The translations under genes and the position numbers were made by a program. From the NCBI RefSeq assembly GCF_020360975.1, contig NW_025408669.1, positions 1,674,001-1,738,000 on the forward strand: 64,000 nt of DNA. Reading direction: 5' to 3'. How positions within the stretch are numbered: the first letter of the stretch is position 1; every line of letters starts with the position of its first letter. The notes below the pieces were generated by a model. It saw only the letters and a list, made by a program, of their open reading frames with translations, ran no database searches and was not told the origin of the DNA. This stretch comes from Hirsutella rhossiliensis. Its lineage: Eukaryota; Ascomycota; Sordariomycetes; Hypocreales; Ophiocordycipitaceae. This document shows, one piece after another, positions 1 through 9,785 of the stretch.

Positions 1-264
1 CTGGCCTACGCAGCGTCAGATTCATCCATGCTCCTCCCTCCACTTACGACAGCCAACTAACTTACTCCTCATCTTTGCCCTTGAGGCATTACGAGGCTGA
101 CAAGTTCAACAACATTCCCCTTTCCAACTTCCCAATTCGATTTGCCCTCGGCCCGACAGCTATAATCCCACGATCCCCTTTTTTTTAACCTCAAGCCTCA
201 AGCCTCAGGCCGCCTCCTCCCTCCTTCACGTCTCCTCTCGCCTCTCCTCTCGCCCACCGCCAAC
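1..264. promoter_or_regulatory. CAF16 upstream region, CT-rich leader
   Basis: Upstream of the CAF16 start the plus strand is pyrimidine-rich, as is common in fungal promoters and 5' leaders. A 7-bp unit (CTCAAGC, CTCAAGC, CTCAGGC) occurs three times in tandem at about 191-211. No coding sequence is visible. Confidence 0.5.
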
Positions 265-1131
265 ATGTCCGCCCCCCCGCCCAGCGCGCCCCGAATCCTC
301 GTCAACGGCCTCTCGTACAAGTTCCCCGACTACTCGACGGGCATCCGCGACATCACGCTCGACCTGCCCCCTCGCTCGCGCACCCTCCTCATCGGCGCAA
401 ACGGCGCCGGCAAGACGACGCTGCTGCGCCTCCTCGCCGGCAAGCGCCTCGCCCCGCGCGGCGCCATCAACATCTGCGGCGTCGACCCCTTCCAGGACAG
501 CCTCGAGGGCGTCACTTACCTCGGCCTCGAGTGGGTCCTCAACCCCATTGTCCGCAACGACATTGGCGTCCTCGAGCTGCTGCGCTCCGTCGGCGGCGAC
601 GCCTTTCCCGCCCGCCGTGATGAGCTCGTTGCCATGCTCGACATCGACACCGAATGGCGCATGCACGCCGTATCTGACGGCGAGCGCCGCAGGGTTCAGC
701 TTGCCATGGGCCTGCTGCGGCCTTGGGCGGTGCTCTTCCTCGACGAAATCACCGTCGACCTCGATGTCCTCAGCAGAGCAGAGTTCCTAGCCTGGCTCAA
801 GCGCGAGACCGAGACGCGCGAGTGCACCATCGTCTACGCTACGCATATCCTCGATAACCTTGCCGGCTGGTCCACTCACCTCGTCCACATGCACCTCGGC
901 GCCGTCAGGGAGTGGGACGAGGCCGACACCATGCTGCAGTCCATCGATGGCACCGTTGGTCGCTCCGGAAACAGCCGCCTCGGTGAGCTTGTTCTCGGCT
1001 GGCTCAAGGCCGACCTCAAAGACCGAGGGCCGCGCAACCGGGCCAACATGGGGTCCGAGGGCAAGACCTACGGCTTCGGCGCCATCAAGGTTGGAGGATA
1101 CGGCGACGAGTCCAAGCCCAAGGAGAATTAG
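265..1131 (+). CDS. CAF16: Soluble ABC ATPase, CAF16 family
   Basis: This 288-residue intronless gene encodes a single ABC ATPase domain with no membrane segment. It has Walker A GANGAGKTT (residues 44-52), signature VSDGE (136-140), Walker B LFLDE (157-161) and the H-loop histidine in ATHILD (about 194). Length and the SDGERRRVQ signature match yeast Caf16, a non-transporter ABC protein associated with the CCR4-NOT complex. That partner is known from yeast and is inferred here. The C-terminal 40 residues are Gly- and charge-rich. The chosen ATG lies in a good context (CCAACATGTC) and directly precedes the conserved domain. It ends tail-to-tail with the CENP-I gene across about 490 bp. Confidence 0.9.
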   Translation: MSAPPPSAPRILVNGLSYKFPDYSTGIRDITLDLPPRSRTLLIGANGAGKTTLLRLLAGKRLAPRGAINICGVDPFQDSLEGVTYLGLEWVLNPIVRNDIGVLELLRSVGGDAFPARRDELVAMLDIDTEWRMHAVSDGERRRVQLAMGLLRPWAVLFLDEITVDLDVLSRAEFLAWLKRETETRECTIVYATHILDNLAGWSTHLVHMHLGAVREWDEADTMLQSIDGTVGRSGNSRLGELVLGWLKADLKDRGPRNRANMGSEGKTYGFGAIKVGGYGDESKPKEN

Positions 1132-1623
1132 ACCCTTTGATTCCCCCCTCTCCATCAACGCCAAGCTTCACCTCTCCGCCATGAGGAGGGGGCTTCTGGA
1201 TTCTTTTTGTAGAGTGACCCGGCATTCAACTGGCATCATCGGCGCTCTTGGTGTAACAAGTGGGTAATATTGGTACAGCAACATAGGTCAGGTGGGCATT
1301 CAACTGCATTCAAGGTGGCGGCCGGGGGCTGTCATCCTTTCTTCATATCTCTACACAACTTGGTAGACTGGGGCCATGCATTTCAACGATATATGTGGCA
1401 CGTTGACACGGCGACTGGTAGGTTTAACCCTGCCTGTTCTTCTTGAACATGTTGGAAGGTGGCTTGGAGGGCAATTTTGTGCCGTATTGCAAGGTCTCGG
1501 GCATTTTCTTCTTTTGATACCCTGTATTTCAACCACGGGCAGGTTTCCCGGGCCAGCTTCAACTTGGCGGGACCGACATGGCGAGTCTGGGCAATGCAGT
1601 AATTTCTGCCGCGGTAAACTGCC
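1132..1623. other. Convergent spacer CAF16 / CENP-I
   Basis: This spacer holds the 3' ends of two convergent genes. I see no open frame with coding character, no RNA gene and no repeat. Confidence 0.5.
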
Positions 1624-4206
1624 TCATTGAGATGCCTGCGCCTGTGAACTGCCCCCCTGCGTGCTCGCCTTGCCCTCCATCGAGTTCTTGAGCACCGTCA
1701 TGGTGTTCTTGAGCAGCTCCGTGACGCCCGGCAAGCCCTTGTCGCTCAGGGACCTCAGCACGTCGATGCGGTATTCCTGCCAGCTGAGCCGGATCCCGCC
1801 CGCGGCGGCGAGCTTGGCCAGGCTCGACTGCGTGACGGGCCCTGCGTGACGGGCGCGGAGAGCGGGGCGGTCCCCTCGCATGGCCGCGTCCTCCATCTCG
1901 CGCACGCGACGGATGCTCTGCAAGCACAAGACGGGCGCGTGCGACAGCGAGAGCAGGGAAGCCAGCGACGTGGCCCTGTCGACCGAGGCGACGTAGGCCT
2001 CGAGCGCCGAGACGGTGGCGCGCGGCACCATGCAGCCGCGGGCGTTTGTGTCGGTGTCGCTGAAGGCGCGGGTGCGCCAGAAGCAGTTGCACATGTCCAT
2101 GATGAAGCCGTTGTAGCGGTTGACGTAGGCGCGGTCGTATGAGAGGGCGTCGATGCGCGCGCTGCCGTCGTGGCGCGCCTTTGTCGACATGGCCACCTCG
2201 AAGCCCCTCTTGTAGCAGGCCAGCACGTGGCACAGCCGCGACACGGTGGCCAGCGACGGGCTGAAGAGGAGCGTGTAGACGAGCGCCGACGGCGGCAGCT
2301 CGATGCGAATGTACTGCCTCAGCACGTCGTCGGCCACGAGCCGCACTGTCTGCTCGTAAAAGGAGAGAATGGCCGACTCGGTGGCCACGCCGGGTGCCGC
2401 CTGGAGCACGCCGAGGGCGAGGCGGCTCACGTGGCGCACGAGCTGCGCGACGACCTGGCTAGCATGCGGAGGGACGGCGTCGGCGGACTGGAGAGCGGTT
2501 GTCCAGTGGTGAAGGAGTCTGGTGTATAGGTCGAGCAGGGCGAGCGGTGAGGCGGGCGAGTCGTCTAGCATCGCCGTCTCGAGAGGTCCAAATATGTGTT
2601 GATACAACTCTGAGAGCAGCAGAAGGTGAGATGAGAGCTACCCACGACACTGAAGCGGTTGAAGATAACTGACCTTGAAAGTCGTGAAGAGGAGCGCGGC
2701 CGAGGACATCCAGGACGAGGTCTCGACGTCTAGAGCCGCTCCACAGCTGGAGGAACCGGGCAAAGAATTCCAGCAGAGCCGGAGGAAATGTCTGTCAAGA
2801 TCAAAAACGATCAATAAAAAGTAATAAAAAGAAGTCTCGAGGGAAAACCGACTCACCTTGGTTTGGATGACATAGTCACGCGTCACCTCCAACACCTCCC
2901 ACAACGTCTCCTCATCTACATCCCCGTCCAAAAAGTCCCGCAGCACCGAGCCGAGCCAGTTGGCAACTCGCTGGTGCGACTCGGCCGCGGGCCGCAGCAC
3001 CAAGAGCTTCTGGAGGAGCGGATCGGCCAGGACGGCAACGAGCTGGTTCGGCAGCTCGAGCCTCTCGAGGTTCTGCACCAAGCTCGTGACATTGTCGATT
3101 TCTTCCAACGTAACAGAGTCCTGTGTGCCGTCAGTTGCCGGGGGACTCTCTTGTGGGATTCAAGTCGTTGCGCGCACCTCTGTCGCCTGGCTTGTCTGAA
3201 CCGTGGGGACGAGTCTGTGCCTCAGGGACCGATTGACTGGTCTATTGACCCGGAAGCCCTGCCGAGGGCCCGACGAGGAGCGTTGCTCGGCGTCACGGAG
3301 ATGCGTGTCTTGAATCTCGTCAAGCCTCGCGCGCCATTGAATGTCGGGATGCTGTCATCGTTAACCGCATAGTCCCATCACGGCGGTTTCTGCTGGTCTG
3401 GCTGGGGGACAAGGCGTACCTTGAAGGCCGATGCTTTGCCACGAACAGCCTCGCCGACGATGATTTCGGGGTAGTAGTCCTTGAAGACTCTGAGAAGCCC
3501 GACGAGCCAAGGGTCATTTCCGGTCTGCCTCGACAAGGCGAGCCTGCGCGCCTGTAAGCCTTGCTATCTTCACGGCGTCCCCGGCGCGTGTACTCACAGT
3601 GCCTGGATCCTAAACGGCCTGACATGTCTTCGCCTCGTGACCAAGGCCAGAAGTTGGGTGAGCTGCGGCCTATCGCAGCAGTGAGCAAGAAAACACAAGC
3701 CAAGGCCGAAAAGTAAGGAAAATACCTGATGGCCGCCGTGTCGAGCAAGTTGAACAAGACGGGATACGCCCTCGCCAACACAATGCGGTCCTCGAGCACA
3801 TGGAAGACCATGTTGAGCCACCTCAGCAAGCCCGCCTGCATGTTCAGCGACGGCTTGAGCGCGCCATGCCCCAGCGCCGCCACGACGCGCATGACGACGT
3901 TGCGCGACACCTTGTCCCGCGGGTACAGGTTGCGCACGAGCGCATTGAGGCTGGCTTGGTCGAGGAGGCTCGGCGCCGCGATGAGGTCGACGAGCTGCGC
4001 CAGCGCATCGGGCAGCAGGCCCCGCTCGTACGCGAGGGAGGCGAGCCGTGCGACGGTCGGCTTGATGTCGGCCAGACGGGCCTTTGGCGGGATCCTAGAC
4101 GCTGACTTGCGGTGAGGGACTGGGCTTTGGCCGGAGCGACGGGGGGCTTACCACCGACGACATCCTGGACGAGGAGGTTGATGTCTTGGTCATCGGCCGG
4201 CGCCAT
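1624..4206 (-). CDS. mis6: Inner kinetochore protein CENP-I / Mis6 (Ctf3)
   Basis: My model has eight exons, complement(join(1624..2609, 2674..2791, 2857..3120, 3178..3351, 3420..3543, 3598..3669, 3726..4101, 4152..4206)), giving 722 residues. All joins keep frame and use GT-AG. The best family match is residues about 130-215: a LLRWLNMVFHVLED stretch, LFNLLDTAAIRPQL, then TRRRHVRPFRIQALLAL and LRVFKDYYPEIIVGEA, which is the Mis6/CENP-I pattern. The family is a constitutive centromere protein that helps load CENP-A and anchor outer kinetochore proteins. Exon 2 starts at CGTCTAGG (4101); the nearby downstream CTAG acceptor would put the conserved region out of frame. The ATG at 4206 precedes MAPADDQDINLL. 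Seven introns in 2.6 kb is dense compared with its neighbour TSC2, which has none. Confidence 0.85.
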
Positions 4207-4856
4207 GTCGCGTCATTGGATACGGAGTGTGCGTGTGGTGAAAAGCAAGCTGCATTGCGTCGACGAGACATGGAACAGCACGGAGCAGGTTGACGCGTTT
4301 TGTCGGCCCGGCGCGTGATGCCGTCTCTCCCCGCCAAAGTGGAGCTCAGTGACACCACCCCCCTCCGGCACCCGAGGATCCGCTGCCCGCCTGTGCCCCG
4401 GACCAGGACTCCCATATTCTACAGACTACAGTACAGTACACTGGGTGACTCTGAATCTCCAAACGCTCATTCTTCTCCACTCGATTCATTCTCCAACTAA
4501 AACGTGTCCCCGGCCCGCGTCTGCCTCAACCTTGGCAATCCTTGTTCGAGCCATAGTATTCGATGCCGCAAGGGACGCCACTCTTAACAAATGCCAACCC
4601 GCCCTCAGTCCTCGAGGACATTTTCGTTTCCAAGCAAACAGTAGCAGCCCAACTATGCCTATGAAAAAGAGGCCTCTTGGCCAGCAAAACTTTTCGTATC
4701 CGACAAGGGTTCCCTCCCTTTCCTCACCCGACGCCGTGCATATGCACTCCATCCATCATCATACATCGTGCTCTTCTTCTTCTTTTTCTCTTTCCCGGTC
4801 ATTCGGCCCTTGTGTCCCTCCAGACGATTCGACAACGTCAAGCAACAAGTCCGCCC
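4207..4856. other. Spacer between CENP-I start and TSC2 stop
   Basis: This 650-bp spacer carries the CENP-I promoter and the TSC2 3' region. The only visible element is a short ACAGTACAGTACAC run near 4427-4441 that resembles other GTAC-centred motifs in this window. Confidence 0.4.
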
Positions 4857-7800
4857 TCATGCCCACTTGGAAAAGTCGACAGACTCCACCAAGGGGTTCA
4901 CGCCCGTCGTCGGTGGTAGCTCCGTGTCGTTTGACGTGGCCGACGTGGACAGCATCGACGACCGGTGAGACGTCTGCTCGCTTGTGCTCGTAAAGAACGT
5001 AGCCACGCTCGTCCGGCGCAAGCTGCCGAAGCTATCCCTCACGCTGCTGCCGGGCCGCGGGGCCTCCGTCTGTGGAGCCTGCGCGGCCCCGCCGAGCCAC
5101 GACGATGTCGGCGGAGACGAAGCCCGGGTCGTTGCTTTCGGCCCGTGCTTGTCGCGCAGTCGTTTGATCTCCCGAAGCCTGGCACTCCAAGAGCTGATGT
5201 GCTCCCCGCCCTCTCGGTTGTGCCATACCACCGAAAACATGGAGGCGTTGAGGGCGAGGAGCCGTATGAAGCCGGGAAGCGCCTTGAGCGATATCATCTT
5301 GGTCTCCGAGGCCGGTGATACCTCTGGGAACCCGGGCTTGCTCATCACTTGCACCCTGTAAAACGGCTGCTTCTGGCTCTGACCTCTGCCGGCGTCCGCC
5401 TCACGCATCGCGATGAACGAGGCACGCGACGCTGGCGTGATGACAATGTTCACAAAATTGAACTGACTCGGGAACGTGTCAAACTTGAACGGAAGACCCG
5501 AGTCGTTGAAGATGATGTTAACAAAGTCGTTGCCAATGTGCCTCTTCTTCAGCGTGCAGTTTGGATCCCGCTCCAAGTTGGTTGGCATCTGCGTCGTCAC
5601 GTGAAAGACAATCTCCGTCACTCGGTCCCGCCAGCAGAACGTGTACTGGCCGTCCGTGTCGTACTCGCGGTCTAGACCCTGTGTGTTGAATTTGGCTCCC
5701 TTGAGCTTCGTCAAGGTTCCCAGGTTGTTGAGAAACTCGAGATAGTCGTTACTCCCAGACACATTGGCGAGTATATCGGCCTCCTCGGTCTGACCCTCGC
5801 CGATGTAGATGACGCCTACCTTGTGTCCGTCAAGGCTCGAACTCCTGTCAAACACCCTGATGGCTCGGTCCGTCGCCTCGTCGTCCGGTAGAGGGATCGG
5901 CCGCGCCGACTCAAACGTCTGCGGCACCGGAGACATGAGCTGAACGAGTAGGTGGCTGGGCAAAACAGCGTTCGACGTCTCCTGGCCCTCGCGGCTGACG
6001 TCAACATAGGCCTCCGTCTGGTGAGGCGGGGGCGGCGTGAATGTCTCGCGGATGGTATACGCAGAAGTCCCCGAAGGCTGTCTCTTGACGATTTGAGCCC
6101 ACCCGGAGCCCGTGGCTTGCTTAACCGTAATGAGGCTGTTGCCCAGGAGCCACTGCTTCTTGCCGATGGTGCCGAATCGATCCTCAGTAAAGTAGGGGTC
6201 CTCGGCCGATTCAGCCACGTCAGCGTACGTGACCCTTTGCATAAAGTCAATGGATGTGAGCGTCTGGTCGTCCGCGGTTTGTCCGCAACTGTCGCCGTCC
6301 GAGAAAAGCTTCTTGACAATCCATCCCACGTGGTTGGCTCTATCTTGGAGTTTCAGAGCGAGGAACCAGAACAGTATGACGTGGTATGCCAGCGCGTGGA
6401 CGTATTGCGGAAGATCGTCGGACGGGTTCGTGCCAGATGGCTCCGCAGGGTTTGAGCCCGGCGTCGTCGCCGCCGTCGAGACTTCGCTGACGTGGCTGCT
6501 GCGATTCGACTGCCTCTTCTCTTTGGCGTACTCGAGGTAGCGGAAGCAAATGCCAAACACAATTCGAAAGTCGTCCTCTCGAAAATTGACAAAGACATCG
6601 TGTAGTCGGCTCAACGAGGCAAGGAACTCTAGGATGTGGACCGAGACGTGAGGCTGCGTGATGATTGCTGCCATCTGGTTAAGCATCTGAATCAGAGACT
6701 TGCTCGTGGACAAAGGCAGCTCGTGGCAGCATATGGACAAGGCGTGAATGCAGTATTTGGCTGTCCGCTCCCATGCGGCGATGCCAAGAACAAATATCTT
6801 GACGATTTCGTCCTCGTCACTCTTGGAGAAGTGTTCGTGGTAGCTTAGAATCATAGTCAAGCTATGGAAGAGACAGATGGCCACGTCTGCGCGGCGGAGT
6901 CCCGAGGCGTTTGGCGGCTCCTGGAAGCCGTTGGTCCGAATTTGTTCGCAAATGATCCTGCGCAGTTCCTGGATCTGGGGGATGGCATCTCTGAAGATGG
7001 CGTGGTTGCTTAGCTGCGATGGAAGATGAACCAAGACGAAACTATACACCTCCCAGTCGCTCCCTTGAAGGATTGACAAGACTGCGTTGAGCCAGGCCGA
7101 CATATTTAGGGCGGAGCTCTCTGAAGCTTCAGGGCTCTTGGAGCTTGGCTCGTCATTGGCCGCTCCTTGTTCGTGGGATACGTGGGAGACTAGAATAGGG
7201 CTGATGAGCGCGGGAATCGCATCTGGCAAAGCTTCTGCGTCCGAGCAGCTCCACATCTGGCGATATCTCTGCTGCACGCTCTTGGTGCCGCTTGGGGTGC
7301 GAACGGGGATGCCTCTCTCGTGGGAGGGCCCCTGACCAAAAGAGATGCCGCGTGACGAACGCGACTGACCTCCGTGTTCGCTTTTCGACAGCCGAAACGT
7401 CTGGGCAGCCTCCTCCGCTTGCTTCTTGGCAAAAGATGCGCCTGTACGACACAGGGTAGTCGCAAGAAAGCTGTTGTCAGGATCGTCCGTGACGAAGACT
7501 CTGTTAGCCCAGTCTGCACGGAGCCGGAATAACAGTTTCATGGCTGTGAGCCGGGCATCGACTTCGCAATGGCTTGGCTTGGCGATGCTGACGAGCGCGC
7601 TGAGGAGCCGCGCGCTCTTTTCACCATGACTGTTGATGACCTGGAGAAACATCTTGACGTAACCTTTGGTCACGACGTTTGACGGCGATTGGTCCACGGA
7701 GGAGTTGGAGGGGCCAGGGCCGCCGGGTGACATGATGGCGGATGTGGCCGGAGATGATATGGGCGACTTGAGCCGATCGTTGACCACAATGCCCCTGAGC

Positions 7801-9785
7801 GTGTTGATGATGTAGTCGAATAGCTCCATGTCACAAGACGTGACGACAGAGATCATGAGGGACATGATGGCTTCCAGCACCGGCACATCCATCTCCTCGG
7901 CAACGTTTTGGAGAATGCTCTTGGCCAGGCGGGGAATGAGGTTCTGCTCTGCTCCGTCACCGACGAGGTCGACGATTTCGTATGCGTCCATGGTAGTCTG
8001 CAACGCCCGAAGGCGTGTTTCCGAGCTTCGCTTGCGGTTGCTGAAGAAGGCTTCCAGCACCAGAGTGAGGTTCTCCTCCCATCGAAGGTCAGATGGTGAG
8101 CAGCATCGAAACTCCTGAAAGTAGTCCAAGACCGTCCTCACTGCTGCGTCAGGAAGAAGGGGGTGTACGTCGGTGAAGAATCTGATGATGGATTCTCGAG
8201 GAACAAACTCGCCCGACCTTTGCTTGACAATGGCATCGAGGCGGTTAATGAGTGTAAGAAGCTCTCGGTCCACCATGACCTCTGGCAGCTCGTCTTTGGT
8301 GAAACTGTCACGTCTCCTCTCCATATCGCTATTTACCCTCTTGCCGCATTCAGCCGCCACCTCCAAACACACCGACCAGTCTTCATCGACAATCAGGCGA
8401 TGGACTCGCCCGCGCCCATCGTCAAATAACAAGTTCACGAGTTGAAGAACGGACAAGTACACTCTGGGCGACGGCGTTGCCCTGAGAGCGTTGGACAGCC
8501 CGTCGACGAGGGGTGCGTACGGGACAGTGGGGTAGCCCTTGTCCGTAGATTTGGACATGAGTTTCTGAAGAACTGCGAGAGCACCCTTGATCTCTCTGCT
8601 CGTCTCTCCATCCTTGACTCCGTCTGCGGGACGGTTACGGAGAATGTCGAGCACGATGCGGACGACAACTTGGCCATTGTGAGATTTGCAAAGATTGGCA
8701 ATGGTGTGCCACGAGTTCTTCTGCAGCGCCGGCACCAGACAGTAGATGGAAGAAAGCACCTGGACGCAATTCTTGAGCCTGTTTTGAGGAATCGACCCAA
8801 AGGTTACAACGGCATCAAGCATGCCGATGCAGCTCCGGAGGTCATCCTCGACGCTGGTGTTCATGCAGATGGCCAGAAGGCTCTCAATGAGCTCCGTGAC
8901 AGAGCTTTCATTTGCGTTGTTGAAGCTGAATTTGATAACGTCGTGGAAGAACTGGAAGAGCTGTGCCAGATTCTTCTCCTCGCCGGACGCGGCCACTCGG
9001 CCCCTAGACGAGCTCCTCTGACCCCGATTCGATTGCGCTTGTCTCCGTGCTCTCCGGGCCGCCCTATATGCCGTCTGAACCCAGCTAGTCAAGAGCGGGA
9101 CGAGGTCGTAGTCGAAGCCAGCAACGACTCGGCCGTGGTTGGTCAGGTCGACGAGTGCCGCAAGTTGAAGATGGAAATCTTCCGGACTCGCTGGTGAAGA
9201 CAGGGTTTGGAAGTACTCCTTGCGCTCCAGATCGGTAGATGAGGGGTGCTTGGCACACTCTGTCAAGAGTTCCCAGCCAGCCGTCCGCATGGGCGCTGAA
9301 CTAGAGGAGTCAATCATGTCCTTGGCGGCATACCATATGTCGAGAACCGGGTTCACACGGTACTCGGAAATGGCATATTTGAGAGTGCCGGCGGCGGATA
9401 TCCGTTCGTTGGGAGTGCCGCTTCGGAGGAGCTCCAGGGCATCCATGTGGTTGGTGGAGAGCTCACGAGAACTCGTTGGGCTGGCATTGACAAACTCGGT
9501 TCTCGGCGGAGCGGCGGCCGGGGATAGGAACTGGGGGGATCGATCGGTGCTTTTGGAGCTGGTCAAGGTACGAAAGACGTTGGCGAAGCCACCTTGGCGT
9601 GCCGAGCCGGGCGAAGAAGTATCATCTTCGGGCCGCGAGGACATGTGCTCGTCTGACGATGGCTCAATCGCAACAGCCGCGGGTGGCCAATCTGCCTCTG
9701 TTGAAGACGTCAGCAGGGATTTGAGGGGCGCAGATGCCTGTGCTGCTCTCTGCTTGCGATAAAAAGCCTTGGGGGCGCAAAGCAA
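4857..9785 (-). CDS. tsc2: Tuberin (TSC2), Rheb GTPase-activating protein
   Basis: A single 1642-residue open frame without introns. The N-terminal two thirds is helical-repeat tuberin sequence. The C-terminal Rap-GAP domain (about residues 1330-1535) contains KKRHIGNDFVNIIFNDS, with the catalytic Asn thumb at about residue 1419 in the GND motif, followed by FPSQFNFVNIVITP. Tuberin with hamartin (TSC1) turns Rheb off and so restrains TORC1 when nutrients are limiting. S. cerevisiae lacks it while S. pombe and filamentous fungi keep it. The C-terminal 100 residues are Ser/Thr-rich and probably disordered. The start is uncertain: Met at 9785 gives a basic Ala-rich extension, and an in-frame Met about 47 codons later (near 9644) is an alternative. 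It diverges from CSE1. Confidence 0.9.
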   Translation of the reverse strand: MLCAPKAFYRKQRAAQASAPLKSLLTSSTEADWPPAAVAIEPSSDEHMSSRPEDDTSSPGSARQGGFANVFRTLTSSKSTDRSPQFLSPAAAPPRTEFVNASPTSSRELSTNHMDALELLRSGTPNERISAAGTLKYAISEYRVNPVLDIWYAAKDMIDSSSSAPMRTAGWELLTECAKHPSSTDLERKEYFQTLSSPASPEDFHLQLAALVDLTNHGRVVAGFDYDLVPLLTSWVQTAYRAARRARRQAQSNRGQRSSSRGRVAASGEEKNLAQLFQFFHDVIKFSFNNANESSVTELIESLLAICMNTSVEDDLRSCIGMLDAVVTFGSIPQNRLKNCVQVLSSIYCLVPALQKNSWHTIANLCKSHNGQVVVRIVLDILRNRPADGVKDGETSREIKGALAVLQKLMSKSTDKGYPTVPYAPLVDGLSNALRATPSPRVYLSVLQLVNLLFDDGRGRVHRLIVDEDWSVCLEVAAECGKRVNSDMERRRDSFTKDELPEVMVDRELLTLINRLDAIVKQRSGEFVPRESIIRFFTDVHPLLPDAAVRTVLDYFQEFRCCSPSDLRWEENLTLVLEAFFSNRKRSSETRLRALQTTMDAYEIVDLVGDGAEQNLIPRLAKSILQNVAEEMDVPVLEAIMSLMISVVTSCDMELFDYIINTLRGIVVNDRLKSPISSPATSAIMSPGGPGPSNSSVDQSPSNVVTKGYVKMFLQVINSHGEKSARLLSALVSIAKPSHCEVDARLTAMKLLFRLRADWANRVFVTDDPDNSFLATTLCRTGASFAKKQAEEAAQTFRLSKSEHGGQSRSSRGISFGQGPSHERGIPVRTPSGTKSVQQRYRQMWSCSDAEALPDAIPALISPILVSHVSHEQGAANDEPSSKSPEASESSALNMSAWLNAVLSILQGSDWEVYSFVLVHLPSQLSNHAIFRDAIPQIQELRRIICEQIRTNGFQEPPNASGLRRADVAICLFHSLTMILSYHEHFSKSDEDEIVKIFVLGIAAWERTAKYCIHALSICCHELPLSTSKSLIQMLNQMAAIITQPHVSVHILEFLASLSRLHDVFVNFREDDFRIVFGICFRYLEYAKEKRQSNRSSHVSEVSTAATTPGSNPAEPSGTNPSDDLPQYVHALAYHVILFWFLALKLQDRANHVGWIVKKLFSDGDSCGQTADDQTLTSIDFMQRVTYADVAESAEDPYFTEDRFGTIGKKQWLLGNSLITVKQATGSGWAQIVKRQPSGTSAYTIRETFTPPPPHQTEAYVDVSREGQETSNAVLPSHLLVQLMSPVPQTFESARPIPLPDDEATDRAIRVFDRSSSLDGHKVGVIYIGEGQTEEADILANVSGSNDYLEFLNNLGTLTKLKGAKFNTQGLDREYDTDGQYTFCWRDRVTEIVFHVTTQMPTNLERDPNCTLKKRHIGNDFVNIIFNDSGLPFKFDTFPSQFNFVNIVITPASRASFIAMREADAGRGQSQKQPFYRVQVMSKPGFPEVSPASETKMISLKALPGFIRLLALNASMFSVVWHNREGGEHISSWSARLREIKRLRDKHGPKATTRASSPPTSSWLGGAAQAPQTEAPRPGSSVRDSFGSLRRTSVATFFTSTSEQTSHRSSMLSTSATSNDTELPPTTGVNPLVESVDFSKWA

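Noticed and set aside
1624..4206. Three separate small genes in the CENP-I locus
   Set aside because: Splicing joins them into one 722-residue Mis6 protein with continuous family similarity.
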